A stretch of DNA of 64,000 nucleotides, taken from positions 1,488,001 through 1,552,000 of the forward strand of contig OZ024851.1 in the NCBI GenBank assembly GCA_964017145.1. The letters are read 5' to 3'. Origin of the DNA: Agrocybe praecox (taxonomy: Eukaryota > Basidiomycota > Agaricomycetes > Agaricales > Agrocybaceae). Positions 24,340-37,043 of this stretch are shown here, one piece after another; the stretch's first letter is position 1, and each line of letters begins with the position of its first letter. A program made the position numbers and the translations under genes. The notes under the pieces were generated by a model. That model ran no database searches and had not been told where the DNA came from. It was given only the letters and a program-made list of their open reading frames with translations.

Positions 24340-27300
24340 ATGATCAATTTTCGTCTCTTGCTTGCTTTTGCTCTTCTGGTCGCTCGATCCGTTATTGTCG
24401 TCGATGCTCAAACGACGGTGACAGTTAGTGCGACTGCAAGCCATGCAATCCCGAGTACAATGTGTATGCATCCTTTTATGGTGAACACGGAACACCCTCA
24501 CCTGACGTTCTGATCTGTATTTCTCTCTATTTGAATAAAGGGGGCCAGATGTTCGAGGTATGTGGCTCGGAAATTCAATTTATGCCATGTATTCGGTATC
24601 TCATCCTGACCACTTTTTTTTGGATATTAGGACATCAGCGTACGTCATTAGATATTGTTTCTCTTGTCTTTTATCCGTATTCATGTGATTCCATTGAATC
24701 TACCAGCATGTGAGCATCTCTGTATAAGATCTTGTGTCAAGCTGACCCCAGAGATACAGAGCGGTGATGGTGGACTATACGCCGAACGTAAGTTGAATTT
24801 CACAGAAGACCGACTTCAAGTCAAAGCTGAACCGACTATTTTCCCTCGTAGTTTTACAGAACCGTGCCTTCCAGCTTGCCACTCCAGGTCAGAATCAGAA
24901 AGAAAACTCACTGCCATGATTCCGGCGCCGAATAAAACAATGTACTCAATGCTAACCTCTCTCACTGATAGGAACAACCGCTGCCTTGGCTGGCTGGCAA
25001 TCCCTCAACGGAAACATCACTGTCGTCGCCGATCCGGTCCCAGTTTCGGCAGCCCTTCCAAATTCACTTCAGTTGACTTTACCAGCTGGTACCAGCAGTG
25101 GAGTTGGTTTCGCAAACACTGGAAATTCAGGTATGTCTCTCAAAAATGAACGAAACCATGCGTTCTATAGCTTATTCTTTCTTTCCGTAATAAGGAATCA
25201 AAATAACACCGAAAACAAACTACAAAGCATCGTTCTACTATCGTTTCCAGACGGCTTCCAAGTTCAAAGGCACGCTCTCAGTAGCTATTCGAGATGGTGC
25301 CGGTACAGTTTTGGACACACAAAAAGTATCCATCTCGGGCTCGCAGACCACATGGAAACAGGCAAAAGTCACTCTCAGCACGAAACTCACCCCAGGATCC
25401 ACCGCGAACATGTTTGCTATCACCGTCGATGGAAATTCAGCAGCTGGAGAAAAGATTAGCTTTGCCATGCTTTCCCTCTTCCCACCTACGTTCAAAAATA
25501 GAGAAAATGGAATGAGGGCTGATATAGCTCAGGTAAATGCGTTAGAATTAACGTTCGTTGATTTTGTGGTGGATCTAACGCATACATATAATTAAGGCCT
25601 TGGCCGATATGAAGCCTTCTTTCTTCCGTCTTCCTGGTGGAAATAATCTGGAGGGACAGACTGTTGCCACGCGTTGGCAGTGGAATAATACAGTGAGCAA
25701 ACAATTTTCCTTTCGTCGTGCGAAACCCCCTCTAAATCCGGCGTTAAAGCTTGGAGCATTAGTGGATAGACCAGGTAACCTTCGAGCCTACAATATCCAT
25801 GAATCTTGCTCACTTATACGCCAAACAGGTCGCGTTGGAGACTGGGGGTACATAAATACCGAGTATGTTTCTATTTATATTAGTGACGATTTGAAAAGTA
25901 TCTCAAATCTTGACTCAGCGGATTGGGTTTGATGGAATACTTGAACTGGTGCGAAGACGTCGGTATGGAAGCTATTATGGCAGTTTGGGCAGGTGAGCTA
26001 TACGCTGTCTGCAGACGTAGGGAAAACTAGACCATTAATCCTTGTGTAGGTTTCGCGCTTGGAGGCACCAGTGTCGCGGAGGTACAACTTGCTCCATACA
26101 TTCAGCAGGCCATAGATCAGGTACATATTCGTACCCTACCTGTGTTACACCACGCATGTACTGAAAATTGCCGTTGTCCAGATCAACTTTGTCATTGGTG
26201 ATCCGGCGAAGAGTGATGCTGGTAAGCATGTAACTCAACGAAATGCAGTTCAATGTCGCTTAAAAGCAACCTTTAGCTGCTTGGAGAGCATCTTTAGGAC
26301 ACCCGAAGCCTTTCCCCCTTACATACGTTGAAGTAGGGAATGAAGACTTCTTTGCGGCGTCTTCGTATGTCATGATATCGATGCTTTCATTTTATTTCTC
26401 TCTGAAGCTGAGCATGTCCTAGATACGTCTATCGCTGGCACGATTTTGTGACTGCACTGCAGGCAGAGTTTCCAAATCTTCGTTCGTCGTATATCCATAC
26501 TTAAAAGGCTCGCCTGGCTGACTATTAGTGGCAGACTTCATCGCTACCTCAGATACGTTCAACCCTATCCTATCACCCAATCCTACGGAGTACGATGTTC
26601 ACGTATACCAAACTCCCAGTCAGTACTTAATATACATGGCCTTCAGAGCTACCGTCTAACTTGGCGTTTTAGCTTGGTTCGCGCAAAATTCTTTCTTTTA
26701 CGACGGATTCGAGGTAATTCCTGCCTCTTAAATGGGCCTCTCTGTTGTACTCACGCATTTGATAGCGCAACGGCACTAAATATTTTGAGGTACTGCCAAG
26801 CATGTGTAACAGGCTTACAAACTCCAGTTAACCCGCATTCAAAAAGGGTGAATATGCGGCCATTTCTACTAACCCAAACAACATTTTTGGTTCTCCATCT
26901 CAAGGTCGTCTCACTTTCCCGACTATGCAAAGTACGTCGAAATTATATCCCGCAAGTAGCACGACTTTTTACGAGTCCACTCCCATCCAGGCTCAGCCGG
27001 AGAAGCAGCCTTTATGACTGGACTTGAACGCAACAGTGACATTGTGTGGGTGGACAGTTGTGTGCATACATGCCCTGAGGCTCCATTCTAACGTTGAGTT
27101 ATCAGCTTCGCAGCATCTTATGCACCACTTTTAGGGGTATGTTTGTATTATTTTCCCCGGATTTTCCCCGGAACTAATTGTCCTTCTTAGCATGTTACGA
27201 ATAACCAATGGGTAAATTAAGCTTCTTTTGGTGTCTAAAAATGTGCTGATCAAGCTGGTTGTTTATCAGACCCCCAATTTACTTGCATTTGAGTAAGTCC

Positions 27301-27840
27301 GGTTTGTCCGATCAGAAGTCTCCCTTTTTCATGTATAATCCAACAGTGCGGGATCTGTGTACCTATCGACGAGTTATCATGTACAACAGGTACTGCTACA
27401 AGCCTTTTGCTATTTCTTACTGCGTACCCAATACCCTTTGCTAGCTCTTCAGTGTGAACCGAGGGGATGAATATCTTCCCAGTACTCTTCCTGCTCAATT
27501 GGGCACTGTCTTCTGGAGCGTCGTCCGTAACACCTCGTCGAAGGAAATTATTATCAAGGTATCGATAATACAATTTACACCACCGAAATCTCGTTGATAA
27601 CGAGTATGCTAGATTTCCAACACTGCTGCCACGGCCACCACACTCACTTTCGTACTTCCGTTCAAAAATGTGGCAAACAAAGCAACGTTGCAACTACTGA
27701 CTGGTGATCCAACATCGAGCAACACGCCTGCCAATCCAACTTTGTTCGCACCCGTAACCAGTTCCATCGTGACTGGGCAAACATTCAACTACACTGCACC
27801 CGCGGTTAGTGTCAGCGTCCTGACCATCAAAGCTTCTTGA
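24340..27840 (+). CDS. GH51 alpha-L-arabinofuranosidase, no CBM (copy B)
   Basis: Secreted arabinofuranosidase closely related to copies A and C. The signal peptide is [17 protein letters not shown], with mature [16 protein letters not shown] and no CBM1 or linker. Catalytic-domain landmarks are [61 protein letters not shown] (acid/base Glu region), [10 protein letters not shown], the nucleophile region EGEYAAIS, and a C-terminal beta domain ending VSVLTIKAS. The exon pattern matches copy A, including exons of 9 nt (24631-24639), 3 nt (24707-24709) and 28 nt (24760-24787). Every join I tested preserves frame. It lies head-to-tail with copy C 3' of it. It is more diverged than A and C are from each other in the N-terminal beta region ([20 protein letters not shown]). 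Confidence 0.9.
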
Positions 27841-28564
27841 GAAGATACGGCGTGTCGCGGGTTTGTTTTTTTGTTCTGGGTCGAAGCGAGGTTTCTATCT
27901 TCAAGGGGTATAGTGCTTTTTGACTTTCGGGGTTTATTCGCTGTGTGTGTGTCGAAATATACAACATTTTGTTCCTAGTCATACAGGCCAAGAATTTTTT
28001 GATTGACGTATGTCTATCTTCGCTGGCAACCCCTCTCCAATCCTGGAATCTTGTGATGATTCTCATGGAAGAAATGTTTCCTAAAATGTCGCGAAGTCAA
28101 CCTTAAAAAATAGGTTCCACTCCATCGCACTGCCGGCAGTCCAGGACACTGCTCGCGCCATCTTCACATGCAGAAAACGTGATGCATCATGCTGTTAAGG
28201 GCTTACAACCAGCGTGAAATCATCGCTTTTTGTTGCAGATTCTGAACTCTAGAAGCCAAGAATTCCTGCAACGGTCACCAAATAACATATGAGTCACTGG
28301 GTTCTAACACGTGGATCCGAATGTTTCTGTTTTTAGATCCAAGGTCGCGATACTTCTTTCTGAATTCTGGGCATAATCTCTCTCGGTATGCCATCACGAG
28401 TTGGAGTGCTTCCAAAATTTAGATTATGACGAAACTTGGGCCATCCTGACACGCAACTCTGACTCCATTAGCAGGCCGTGACTCTTGGTTCTTTTATTGA
28501 ACTTTTCGTATAAAGTGGTGCATTGAAAGTAAACCTACATCATCCAAACCTTATTTTTTCTTCA
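27841..28564. promoter_or_regulatory. Intergenic region and promoter of GH51 copy C
   Basis: 724 bp without a gene. A good TATA element (TATAAAG, 28509-28515) lies about 50 bp upstream of the copy C start codon and would place transcription initiation just before 28565. No further elements can be assigned. Confidence 0.5.
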
Positions 28565-31500
28565 ATGTGGAACTCCAAGCTTCTCATATTGTGTTCATTG
28601 GCACTTGCGCGTTTTTCACTGGCAGTGACTGTTACTGTCAGTGCGAGCGCAAGCCATGCCGTACCAACTACTCTTTGTGAGTAAATCAGAATTATTTTAT
28701 GGCTAGCAAAGCTGACTTGGATATAGTCGGTCAGATGTTTGAGGTAATTAGAAGATATCTAAAGCACTTTTTGGGTAAACTGACGAGGGCGTTTTATATT
28801 AGGATATTAGCGTGAGCATTCTTCTTACCATTTACGACTTCAAGTATCTGACTCTGCGCTTTGTGGTATAGCACGTAAGGTCTTTTGTTTACAAAAGTTG
28901 ATGATTTTCTGACGACAATAATCAGAGTGGAGACGGTGGACTTTATGCTGAACGTTAGGCTTGCCAAAAACTTCACCGATTTTCCAAACTGATCCTCACG
29001 TTATTTCTACAGTTCTCCAAAATCGCGCCTTTCAACAAGTTACTGCGGGTATGTCAAAGCTTGAATTCCAAAAAATGAGGCTTAATGGTCATGAAAGGAA
29101 CCAGCGCTGCTTTGAACGCATGGCAAGTCCTAAACGGCGCAACGATCTCCGTCGTTAAAGAAACAGCCCCCGTCTCTTCGGCTCTCCCAAACGCCCTTCA
29201 TTTGACGATACCGACCGGAAAAACAGGTCAAATTGGATTCTCTAATACCGGGTTTTCAGGTTAGTGCAAGCTTCACTGCGTTGAATATTATTGGCCTCTT
29301 AGAATTGTTTTCAATTACAGGTATTAAAGTCACCGCTGGCTCTACCTATACCGCATCTTTTTATTACAGGTTCCCTACCAGTTCTACCTTTAAAGGAAAT
29401 GCCGTCGTCTCTATTCAATCTTCCTCCGGTCAAGTCTTCGGTTCCGCAACCGTCCAGCTCTCCGGAAGTCAAACGACCTGGAAACAGGTTACGGCCTCCT
29501 TTACACCTAGTACTGGCACAACCAGTCTAACCAACGTCTTCGCAGTCACTGTAGACGGAGCTGCTGCATCAGGACAGACAATCAATTTTGCCATGTTTTC
29601 CCTTTTCCCCCCGACGTTCAAAAACAGAGCTAACGGTATGCGTGCCGATATTGCTGAGGCACTCGCCGAAATGGGTCCATCTTTCTTCCGTCTTCCCGGA
29701 GGAAATAATTTGGAAGGACAGACTACAGCAACTAGATGGCAATGGAACGCCACAGTGAGCCGCAAAATCTCTAATATCCTGCTGCTCTTAAATCTAATAA
29801 ACCTTTTCTTCGCTCTCTGTGCTAGGTCGGACCATTGCTGACTAGACCAGGTATGCCATATTTTTCAATTATTATTGAAACAATAGCTTGATCTCCACAT
29901 AACAGGACGAGTAGGCGACTGGGGATACGTAAATACAGAGTAAGCTTTCCAGTGAAGCATATCCAAAAAATACCTCTGATCAGTAATTTTTAGTGGTCTC
30001 GGGCTTATGGACTACCTGAATTGGTGCGAAGATGTTGGAAATTATACACACCAAACTCAAAGCGTCTGTTTAATATCATTCAAAAGGTTATTCACTTGGT
30101 GGTACCAGTCTCGCACAGAATCAACTCGCACCATATGTCCAGCAAGCAATTGATCAAGTAATCAATTTCGCTATTCATTGTATGGGATGGCGCTGATTCC
30201 TCGTTTGCAGATCGACTTTGTGGTTGGAGACCCAACCAAAAGCGCCGCGGGTTAGTCGTACATCCCTCATGCCCTGGTAAAGGACATTGTTTGCTGACCT
30301 AATTAATGACAGCCGCTCTTCGTTCGTCCCTCGGTCATCCTGCGCCGTTCACGCTGAACTTTGTCGAGATTGGGAACGAAGTAAGATTATGATAAAATCT
30401 AATCTTTGGCTTTGCATTGCTAACAAGAAATTACAGGATTTCTTCGCAGCGTCGTCGTAAGTGTCTCTGTTATCGACTAGCGGAAAGTTGAGCTGCTTAC
30501 CCCGCTTCCCAAAAACAAAAAAAAAGGTATACGTATAGATGGCCTGCCTTTGTTAATGCCCTCAAGGCACAATTCCCAAATATCCGTGAGTTTGACATTT
30601 AATTCAATTTTAAGCGCGAGCCTTGGCATACTCATTCGTTCTATTTTTAGATTTCATTGCTACGTCCGATACCTTCAGTCCAGTACTGTCTCCTAACCCC
30701 ACCGAATACGATGTGCACGTATACCAGACTCCAAGTAAGACTCTATTGCCGTTATAATGTTAAGTGATGTTTGAAACGTGTTTCACCAGCTTGGTTCGCG
30801 CAAAACTCGTTCTTCTATGACGGCTTCCAAGTAAGGAATTTATTTCCATTATAGGTTAATCGATGTATTAATCCAACGGGTATTCAGCGTAACGGCACCA
30901 AATACTTTGAGGTTAGCTAGGTGGATTTTCTTGTTATCAGTTGGTTACTTCCTATATCTGTAGGGTGAATATGCCGCCATCTCAACCAACGCAAGCAACC
31001 TGTTTGGCTCCCCAGCTCAAGGTCGCTTAACCTTCCCCACAATGCAGAGTAAGCGTCAATTTCACCTACATGGTTGACTTGATATTCTTACATATAGAAA
31101 TGTAGGCGCTGCAGGAGAGGCAGCCTTCATGACTGGATTGGAAAGAAACAGTGACATTGTGTAAGCGCACATTCCTGTTTCTATAGAAGTAAATTGGAGC
31201 TCGTTCGCTTATCCCAGAACTGTAGCTTCGCTGCATCGTATGCCCCTCTTTTAGGAGTAAATACCACGGAATTTCAAATCATATTTTCTTTACTAACCAT
31301 TTGATTGAAGCACGTTACCAATAACCAATGGGTATGTATATCATTTATCGATTCTTGATATTCTGCAGCGCTGATGATATGTCCAGACTCCCAATTTGCT
31401 GGCCTTTGAGTAAGTTACTGAAATTTACTCGATTTTCTTACTTCAACGTTTCTTTTGGTAAAATAGTGCCGGAAACGTATACCGCTCGACAAGTTTCTAC

Positions 31501-31980
31501 GCGCAAAAGGTAGTAAATCAACTCCAGACCTTGAACGTTTGAAGCTTGAACCACCGCTGATCCCTTCGTCCATACCTACTAGTTATTCAGTCTCAACCGT
31601 GGGGACTCTTATCTCCCTAGTACTCTTCCAAGCAAGACGGGTACCCTATTCTGGAGTGTAGTTCGTAAGAACTCTGGTAACCAAATAATCATCAAGGTGT
31701 GTTCAACGTTCTTCCTTTCGCACCTAACATGACGGAGCTAACGGATTCATAGATATCCAACACGGCCACAACCGCACAAACGCTTACTTTCTCGCTTCCT
31801 TTCAACACCGTTTCAACGACTGGAGCCGCACAGGTCTTGACAGGAGCCGCAACAGCCAGCAACACGCCTACTAACCCAAACCTCATCATACCCGTTACGA
31901 GTACCATCACCACGGGCAAGACGTTCAACTACAATGCGCCACCAGTCAGTGTCAATGTCCTCACGTTCACTGCTTCTTGA
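28565..31980 (+). pseudogene. GH51 alpha-L-arabinofuranosidase (copy C) with an internal deletion
   Basis: Third GH51 paralogue: signal peptide MWNSKLLILCSLALARFSLA, no CBM1, same exon plan (9 nt 28803-28811, 3 nt 28872-28874, next exon from 28926). Most of the enzyme is clean: [44 protein letters not shown], ending VNVLTFTAS at 31980. At about 30038, after LNWCEDVG, the sequence jumps into the following intron. The codons for the M-x-x-I-M-A-V-W-A-G segment present in A and B are missing, together with the GT donor. The acceptor at 30086 remains. No alternative donor of plausible size restores the frame, and read-through ends at a stop soon after. So the gene is probably inactive or makes a defective product, unless this is an assembly error. 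The rest shows no decay, so the lesion is recent. Confidence 0.7.
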
Positions 31981-32599
31981 AATGTTTGAAGGTGAAAGCA
32001 TAATTCGAGCGAATAAAAATGTAACATGCACTCCACGTTATGGAACCAATTGATGTTGTTTGCATTGCATGTGTGTCTTCGAGTTTCTGGTTGTTCGTCG
32101 TCCTCTCCCCTGTCACGTGTGCCCAGGTATCACGCAAACCGCTGACTGAGATCTGCCAGGAGTTTCTCCTTCGATAATAGAAGATTCAGGACCCACCCAC
32201 AGAGACTGGAGGGTTAAATATCCAGCAGATCGATTAAGGGGGGCGTATTTTCTATAAACTTGTGCAGCGACTGGTTGGAAGCGTTGTCGAAAGAGCCTAC
32301 TTCAACGTTCACCCTTTTCTGGTCCTATTTGTCGCGTATGTCTGGCTAAGGCCCAAGTCAAGTGTCGAATAGAATGATTGATGAATTTCGAAGTACAGGG
32401 TGGGGACAAAGATGTCGGCGTACTCTCGTCAACAAGCAACACAACTTTTTGTAATCCGCAGGGGAAAGCATTAAAATATTATTTACAGAGAAATATGTTT
32501 TTCTCAATAGGTGTGTCAAAAAATATCGTCTGCAAGTGTATGAGACGTGTATACACAACACACAGTTCTAAAGCACGCACCAAAGCAAATCGATCCACT
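31981..32599. other. Intergenic, convergent 3' ends
   Basis: Space between the stop of GH51 copy C (plus) and the stop of the uS8m gene (minus), expected to hold both 3' UTRs. No repeat, RNA or ORF could be supported. Confidence 0.45.
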
Positions 32600-33061
32600 C
32601 TAGCGCGCCCTACATACCACCTCTCCAGGTATTCTCAGTTGAAGAGCTTCTCTAGCTTCCAGCCACTCGTGTTCCTTGTGTTCCGTCCTAACCATTGCAA
32701 CTTCTCCCATACCCAGTGGGTTCACCTGACCGCTTCGTCTACCAGAACAGATGGCACGAATTCCGCTCAGGTCCATGTACACACGTTTACTAGGCTTGCT
32801 GATCAACTCCATGTTGTTCAGCACAGGCTGGTCATCACGGTATTTGAGGTCTGCCCATATCCGTTGTTCTGACTGTTTTACGGTATTGAATGCCTGTGGG
32901 TCTGGTCCAGCAAAGGTGCCACGCGTAATGCTCGAGATAAATCCCGCTCTAAGAAGAATGTTGAGGATGCCGAGGTTCTGGGTGTTATGGTTCACGACGA
33001 GCTTTGCGTGTCGCGCTCGGAAAGCATTTTGGATTTTTGAGCAGATATCGTGGGGCAACAT
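32600..33061 (-). CDS. MRPS8: Mitochondrial small-subunit ribosomal protein uS8m (MRPS8)
   Basis: Structural protein of the mitochondrial 37S ribosomal subunit. A single exon of 153 codons starts MLPHDICSKIQNAFRARH, typical of fungal mitochondrial S8. It continues LGILNILLRAGFISSITRG and ends with the S8 signature-like region KRVYMDLSGIRAICSGRRSG followed by GEVVCRAR. The start at 33061 is chosen because bacterial and fungal S8 begin close to this Met; the open frame extends further upstream without an ATG. Length agrees with the family, without a long targeting extension. It is convergent with GH51 copy C and divergent from the MFS gene 1.4 kb away. Confidence 0.9.
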   Translation of the reverse strand: MLPHDICSKIQNAFRARHAKLVVNHNTQNLGILNILLRAGFISSITRGTFAGPDPQAFNTVKQSEQRIWADLKYRDDQPVLNNMELISKPSKRVYMDLSGIRAICSGRRSGQVNPLGMGEVAMVRTEHKEHEWLEAREALQLRIPGEVVCRAR

Positions 33062-34452
33062 GTTTTTTTGGGGTATATCCTGTGATCCATCAAGGAAATA
33101 GAGTCGTTTAAATTGTTTATCATAAATGGTACAAAGGAATTCGCTCACCGACACGGAACGCTGAGCGTGAAGAAATGTGCGTTCACTGTCAGTTTACTGC
33201 ATCCGAAAATGGCCACTGAATGTTTTCACAGGCGTTGTTGTACTTTGTTTGTTTCAAAAGTTCACCGTCCATTCCCACAGGCGAATTCTTGCCAAATCCC
33301 TTATCATTCACCGCTCGTATCTTCCAACCAACTGTGTTCATTCATACTTCCCCAACTTACCGCTCGAAAAAAAGCACTTATGCGAGAAAGAATAAAAAAC
33401 ATAGAAAAACTTGTCCGCTCTCATCACAGGTTAAAATGTACTTTCGCTATCTTCACAGTAATTATCCCACCATACATGTTCCCTCCGCGATGCTGGGAAA
33501 CGACTGTTAGGCATTCATAAAGCATCAGGCACATCTATCAACTCACACACCTATATTCTGGCTCTTGTTCTGTGTCCAATCCGCATGTCCGTGCGACAAT
33601 CCTTGAATAGATTGGCTCCTGTCAGTGCTCGGATTACAATCAAGCGAAATATAGACCTGTCCTGCGGTTTGTCTTTTAAAGCTAGTATTCTTGGGACACC
33701 GCTAACAGTTTATGACATGCATGTTTTTTCCTGGCTCGCTAGTCCTGGCCGATTAATTACCTGCGTCACCTTGGAATCACCTATCATTCTGTCCCCAGGT
33801 AACCTCGTGTTTCTCAGCAACTATTCCCATCCAACGTGACATCGGGGAATCCCTACTATTTAACAACATTGCCTGATAGTTAACTTGCGCACCCAAGAAG
33901 ATCCACGATACTCATTTTTCGGTTCATATAGAGAAGCTCATAGGCGACGGGACGATCCAAAATGTTCATCCGGATTGCTTCAGTTCAACGTCCTCGCTGG
34001 TTATGATCGGTGAGAATACGCAGCTGCAGACAGAGTTCAGGAAACCTTCTCCTGTTCTTGGTGGATAATGCTTAAATACTTTATCCACCGTTCATTCGCA
34101 CCCTTTCAAGTCTTTTCATAGACTGTTTACTCTAATACTCATCGCGGCCGCCCAGGAACACTTGTGTAAAATCCATTCAGTTGACATAGAAAGTTTAAAC
34201 ACGTATTTTCACATCTACCCTCAACATAAGTATGACACCATCAGCCATCACTTTCCAGTATCCTATTTTTGGTTGGCCACAAAACGGTTTCGGAATGGAA
34301 TTCCCCTCAGACGTGATTCCCAAGCCCCTCGTAGACATCGCGCGAGAAAACAATCCCAAATAGAGCAAGCTTGTTCAGCACCTTGTTCGTGTATTTAGTC
34401 GCGGATATCTTGTGGGCATGGGTTCCCCAAGTCAATCTTCCTCCCGTCCAGA
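33062..34452. other. Intergenic; promoters of uS8m and the MFS transporter
   Basis: About 1.4 kb. An 84-codon ATG-initiated frame at 33585-33839 has no recognisable motif and could be chance. Otherwise there is only pyrimidine-rich sequence (33180-33500). The upstream region of the MFS gene presumably begins after 34000. Confidence 0.45.
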
Positions 34453-37043
34453 ATGTCTTCAGAAAAGGTCAACGAGAAGCACGAATCTGGGTCTTCAGCA
34501 GGTCACAGCCACGAACTTGCGCCAGAAATCGATCTCTACTCCCTTCACGAGCTGCATGCTGGTCGACTTATCATTGACCCCGAGTACGTTCGCCCAACTC
34601 TATCCTTCGTTGCTCGAACTAACATTATGCGACAGGGAAGCGAAAATAGAGCTAGGAGAAGCCGTCGCCGCGAGATTGAAGTTGACAGCAGACGGGACGA
34701 AAGTTCTTTGGCCTCAGCCCACAGATTCGCCTAATGACCCCCAGAACTGGAGCGATGGACGCAAGACGCTTCTGCTCATCATCATCACTCTCGCAGCCAT
34801 CGTTCCTGATTTCGACTCGGGCATTGGTAGGCATTGAAACTCCACGTTAATTCAATTATCTGTAGCCAATACGACCGAACATCTAGGAATTGCGGCTATC
34901 TTTGCCTTGGCGAATCAATACAATACAACGACCGGTGTCATCAACAATCTCACATCAAAGTAAGTTGCGCATTTGATTAAAGACAAACTTTCAGGCTCAA
35001 CGAAATTGTACGCAGTTGGAGCATTTTCCTCTTGGGTGAGTCTAAATTTAAAATTTTCGCAATGGGCACGGAAGCTGAGCGCTGACTATGCGTGCTCAGG
35101 ATGGGGTGGTATTCTCGCTGTGATGTTAATCAGGAGACTTGGCCGGCTCCCAGTTCTATTTTGGTCACAGGTATTTCTCGCAGCCCTGCCTCCGATAGTA
35201 TTGTTTTTGACATATCGAATGCAAGGTTTTGGCTTTGGGATTCTTGGTTGGATGTACCTTTGCGCCTAACTTGAAGACGTTTACTGGTGAGCCTTGAGTT
35301 TCGTCTTACATGCATTTGAAGAATTTGAACAAGGTTTCAGCGATGCGCTGCTTGACCGCGATATTTGGGTAAATTTGTCAAATTATGTTTGTCTAGATCA
35401 CTCTGTACTGACACTTGCTATCCTGGTCCTCAGGACTGCTCCTCAGGTTACGGTAATTGATTATTCAGTCCTCATCATCAATCAACCTTCTGACCCGAAA
35501 CATTGTTAGGGTCTTTACGTCGTGACAGATCTCTATCCCTTCCATCTTCAAGCCCGAAAACTAAATATATGGACTATGGGCTTTATCATCTCACCTTTCT
35601 TGTCTCCATTCGCGTTTGGCTTCCTCGTTGCAAGAACATCGTGGAGATGGGCATACGGAATCGGTTCAATGTACTCAGCAATAGTCGTGGTACTTATTGC
35701 ACTTTTCATGGAAGAAACGTACGTTGGTCTATTGCATTAATTAATCCAACATATTCTAATTTTCACACCTGCTCCAGCATGTACGACCGCACTGTCAAGC
35801 CCATACCTGAGCCAACAAGCACAGGACTCCGCTACAGAATTGAATCTCTTGTCGGCATCACCGGTCTACAAATGCAAAAATACCGTATTTCGTGGTACGA
35901 ATCTATCGCTAGCCCATTCCGAATTGTTTGGAGGCCTCATTTACTCATGATTCTTATTTTCGAGGTGACCCGAGTTCTGTGTTGTCTCCGCAAGTAATTT
36001 TACTAACACTCATCAAAAATAACAGGCGATGGTATTCGGCTTCAGTATTGGAATTAATGTAAGCTCGATATTCAATGATCGTACCCAAGTTTATAAAATC
36101 TGAGAACATGACAGGTCACAAATGCTGTCTTCCTTGGCTCACCTCCTCCCTTCGGTTACGGCTTTAGCCAGTTTGCAGTCGCTGGAGGGTACGGGACGCC
36201 TATTGTAAGTATTGTTCCATGCCATTATTGTAGATGTCTCACGCGAAAGGGGAAAAAAGGTTTCTGTCATCATAGGAGAAATTATCGGACGCTATACGAA
36301 TGATTTTATTATGAACGCCAGTATTAGGCGAAACAAGGGTGTTTTCGAGGCAGAAAGTCGTCTCTGGTGATACTAATCAGCTAATTCTGTCCCCGTTTCA
36401 AGTGCTCATTGATGGTCGTTATACAGGGCTTGCTACATTGCTATTCCTCTTTACATCTGCGGTTTCGTAACCCTCGGAGCCTCCTTCCAGAATCACCTCA
36501 GCGTTGGCGCCCTCATTATGGGATGGGGTATCGCAGAACTTGCTGTCATGATAAACACCGTCGCTGTATACGCCTATTGCAATGATGCGTTCCCAAAACA
36601 TCAGGTAAGACACTGCGCATCCTGAGAGTCGCTAGCCTCCATATTCATTATAAAACAATAGGGTGAAATCAGTGCCTTGATTAATCTCGCCCGTACTTTG
36701 GGTGGTACGTGAATTTCTCAGGTTCACCGTATTGAGGGAGAGCCAAGGTTAACGCTTTTCTACAAACCTAGGCTTTAGTGTCGCTTATTTCCAGGTCCCC
36801 TGGGCCCTTAAAAACGGTGCCATCCAGACCTTCGGCGTGGAATCAGCGTAAGTATTAAAATATCTTTGAACCTAACCCTAATAGTCAAATTACTGATTGT
36901 TCCTACAGAATCGTTACTGGTTTATTTTTACTGGTTGTCCCACTTCTGCAGTTGAAGGGAAGGAACTTGCGTGTATGTATCCTGCTTTCCGCCTTCCGAC
37001 TATGGGCTGAATATATCTGCAGGAGAAGTTCTCTCTTCATTAA
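34453..37043 (+). CDS. MFS transporter, drug:H+ antiporter 1-like
   Basis: Major facilitator superfamily secondary transporter. A hydrophilic N-tail (MSSEKVNEKHES) leads to a DPQNWSDGRK motif just before TM1, characteristic of fungal DHA1-type carriers. It continues NWSIFLLGWGGILAVMLIRRLGR (motif A-like loop), CTFAPNLKTFTAMRCL, GLYVVTDLYPFHLQARKLN, PFLSPFAFGFLVA and WRWAYGIGSMYS. The C-terminal half has YGFSQFAVAGGYGTP, MGWGIAELAVMINTVAVYAYCNDAFP and NLARTLGGFSVAYFQVPWA. The end, LKGRNLREKFSLH, crosses a last intron to the stop at 37041-37043. About fifteen short introns all fit GT-AG; one, opening after LFWSQ, is needed to bypass an otherwise in-frame stop near 35268. Substrate unknown. The N-terminal exon joins across the intron starting after LIIDP. 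Confidence 0.88.

Noticed and set aside
32378..32872. 164-codon plus frame over the 3' end of the uS8m gene
   Set aside because: Antisense to a clearly recognised ribosomal protein; no start context or homology.
33585..33839. 84-codon ATG-initiated plus-strand frame upstream of the MFS gene
   Set aside because: No motif, no hydrophobic or charged pattern, no splice partners. Length is within chance for this base composition.
35250..35280. Apparent stop codon in the MFS transporter
   Set aside because: An intron from the donor after LFWSQ to an acceptor at about 35224 changes the frame to give VLALGFLVGCTFAPNLKTFT, the conserved family sequence, so the gene is intact here.
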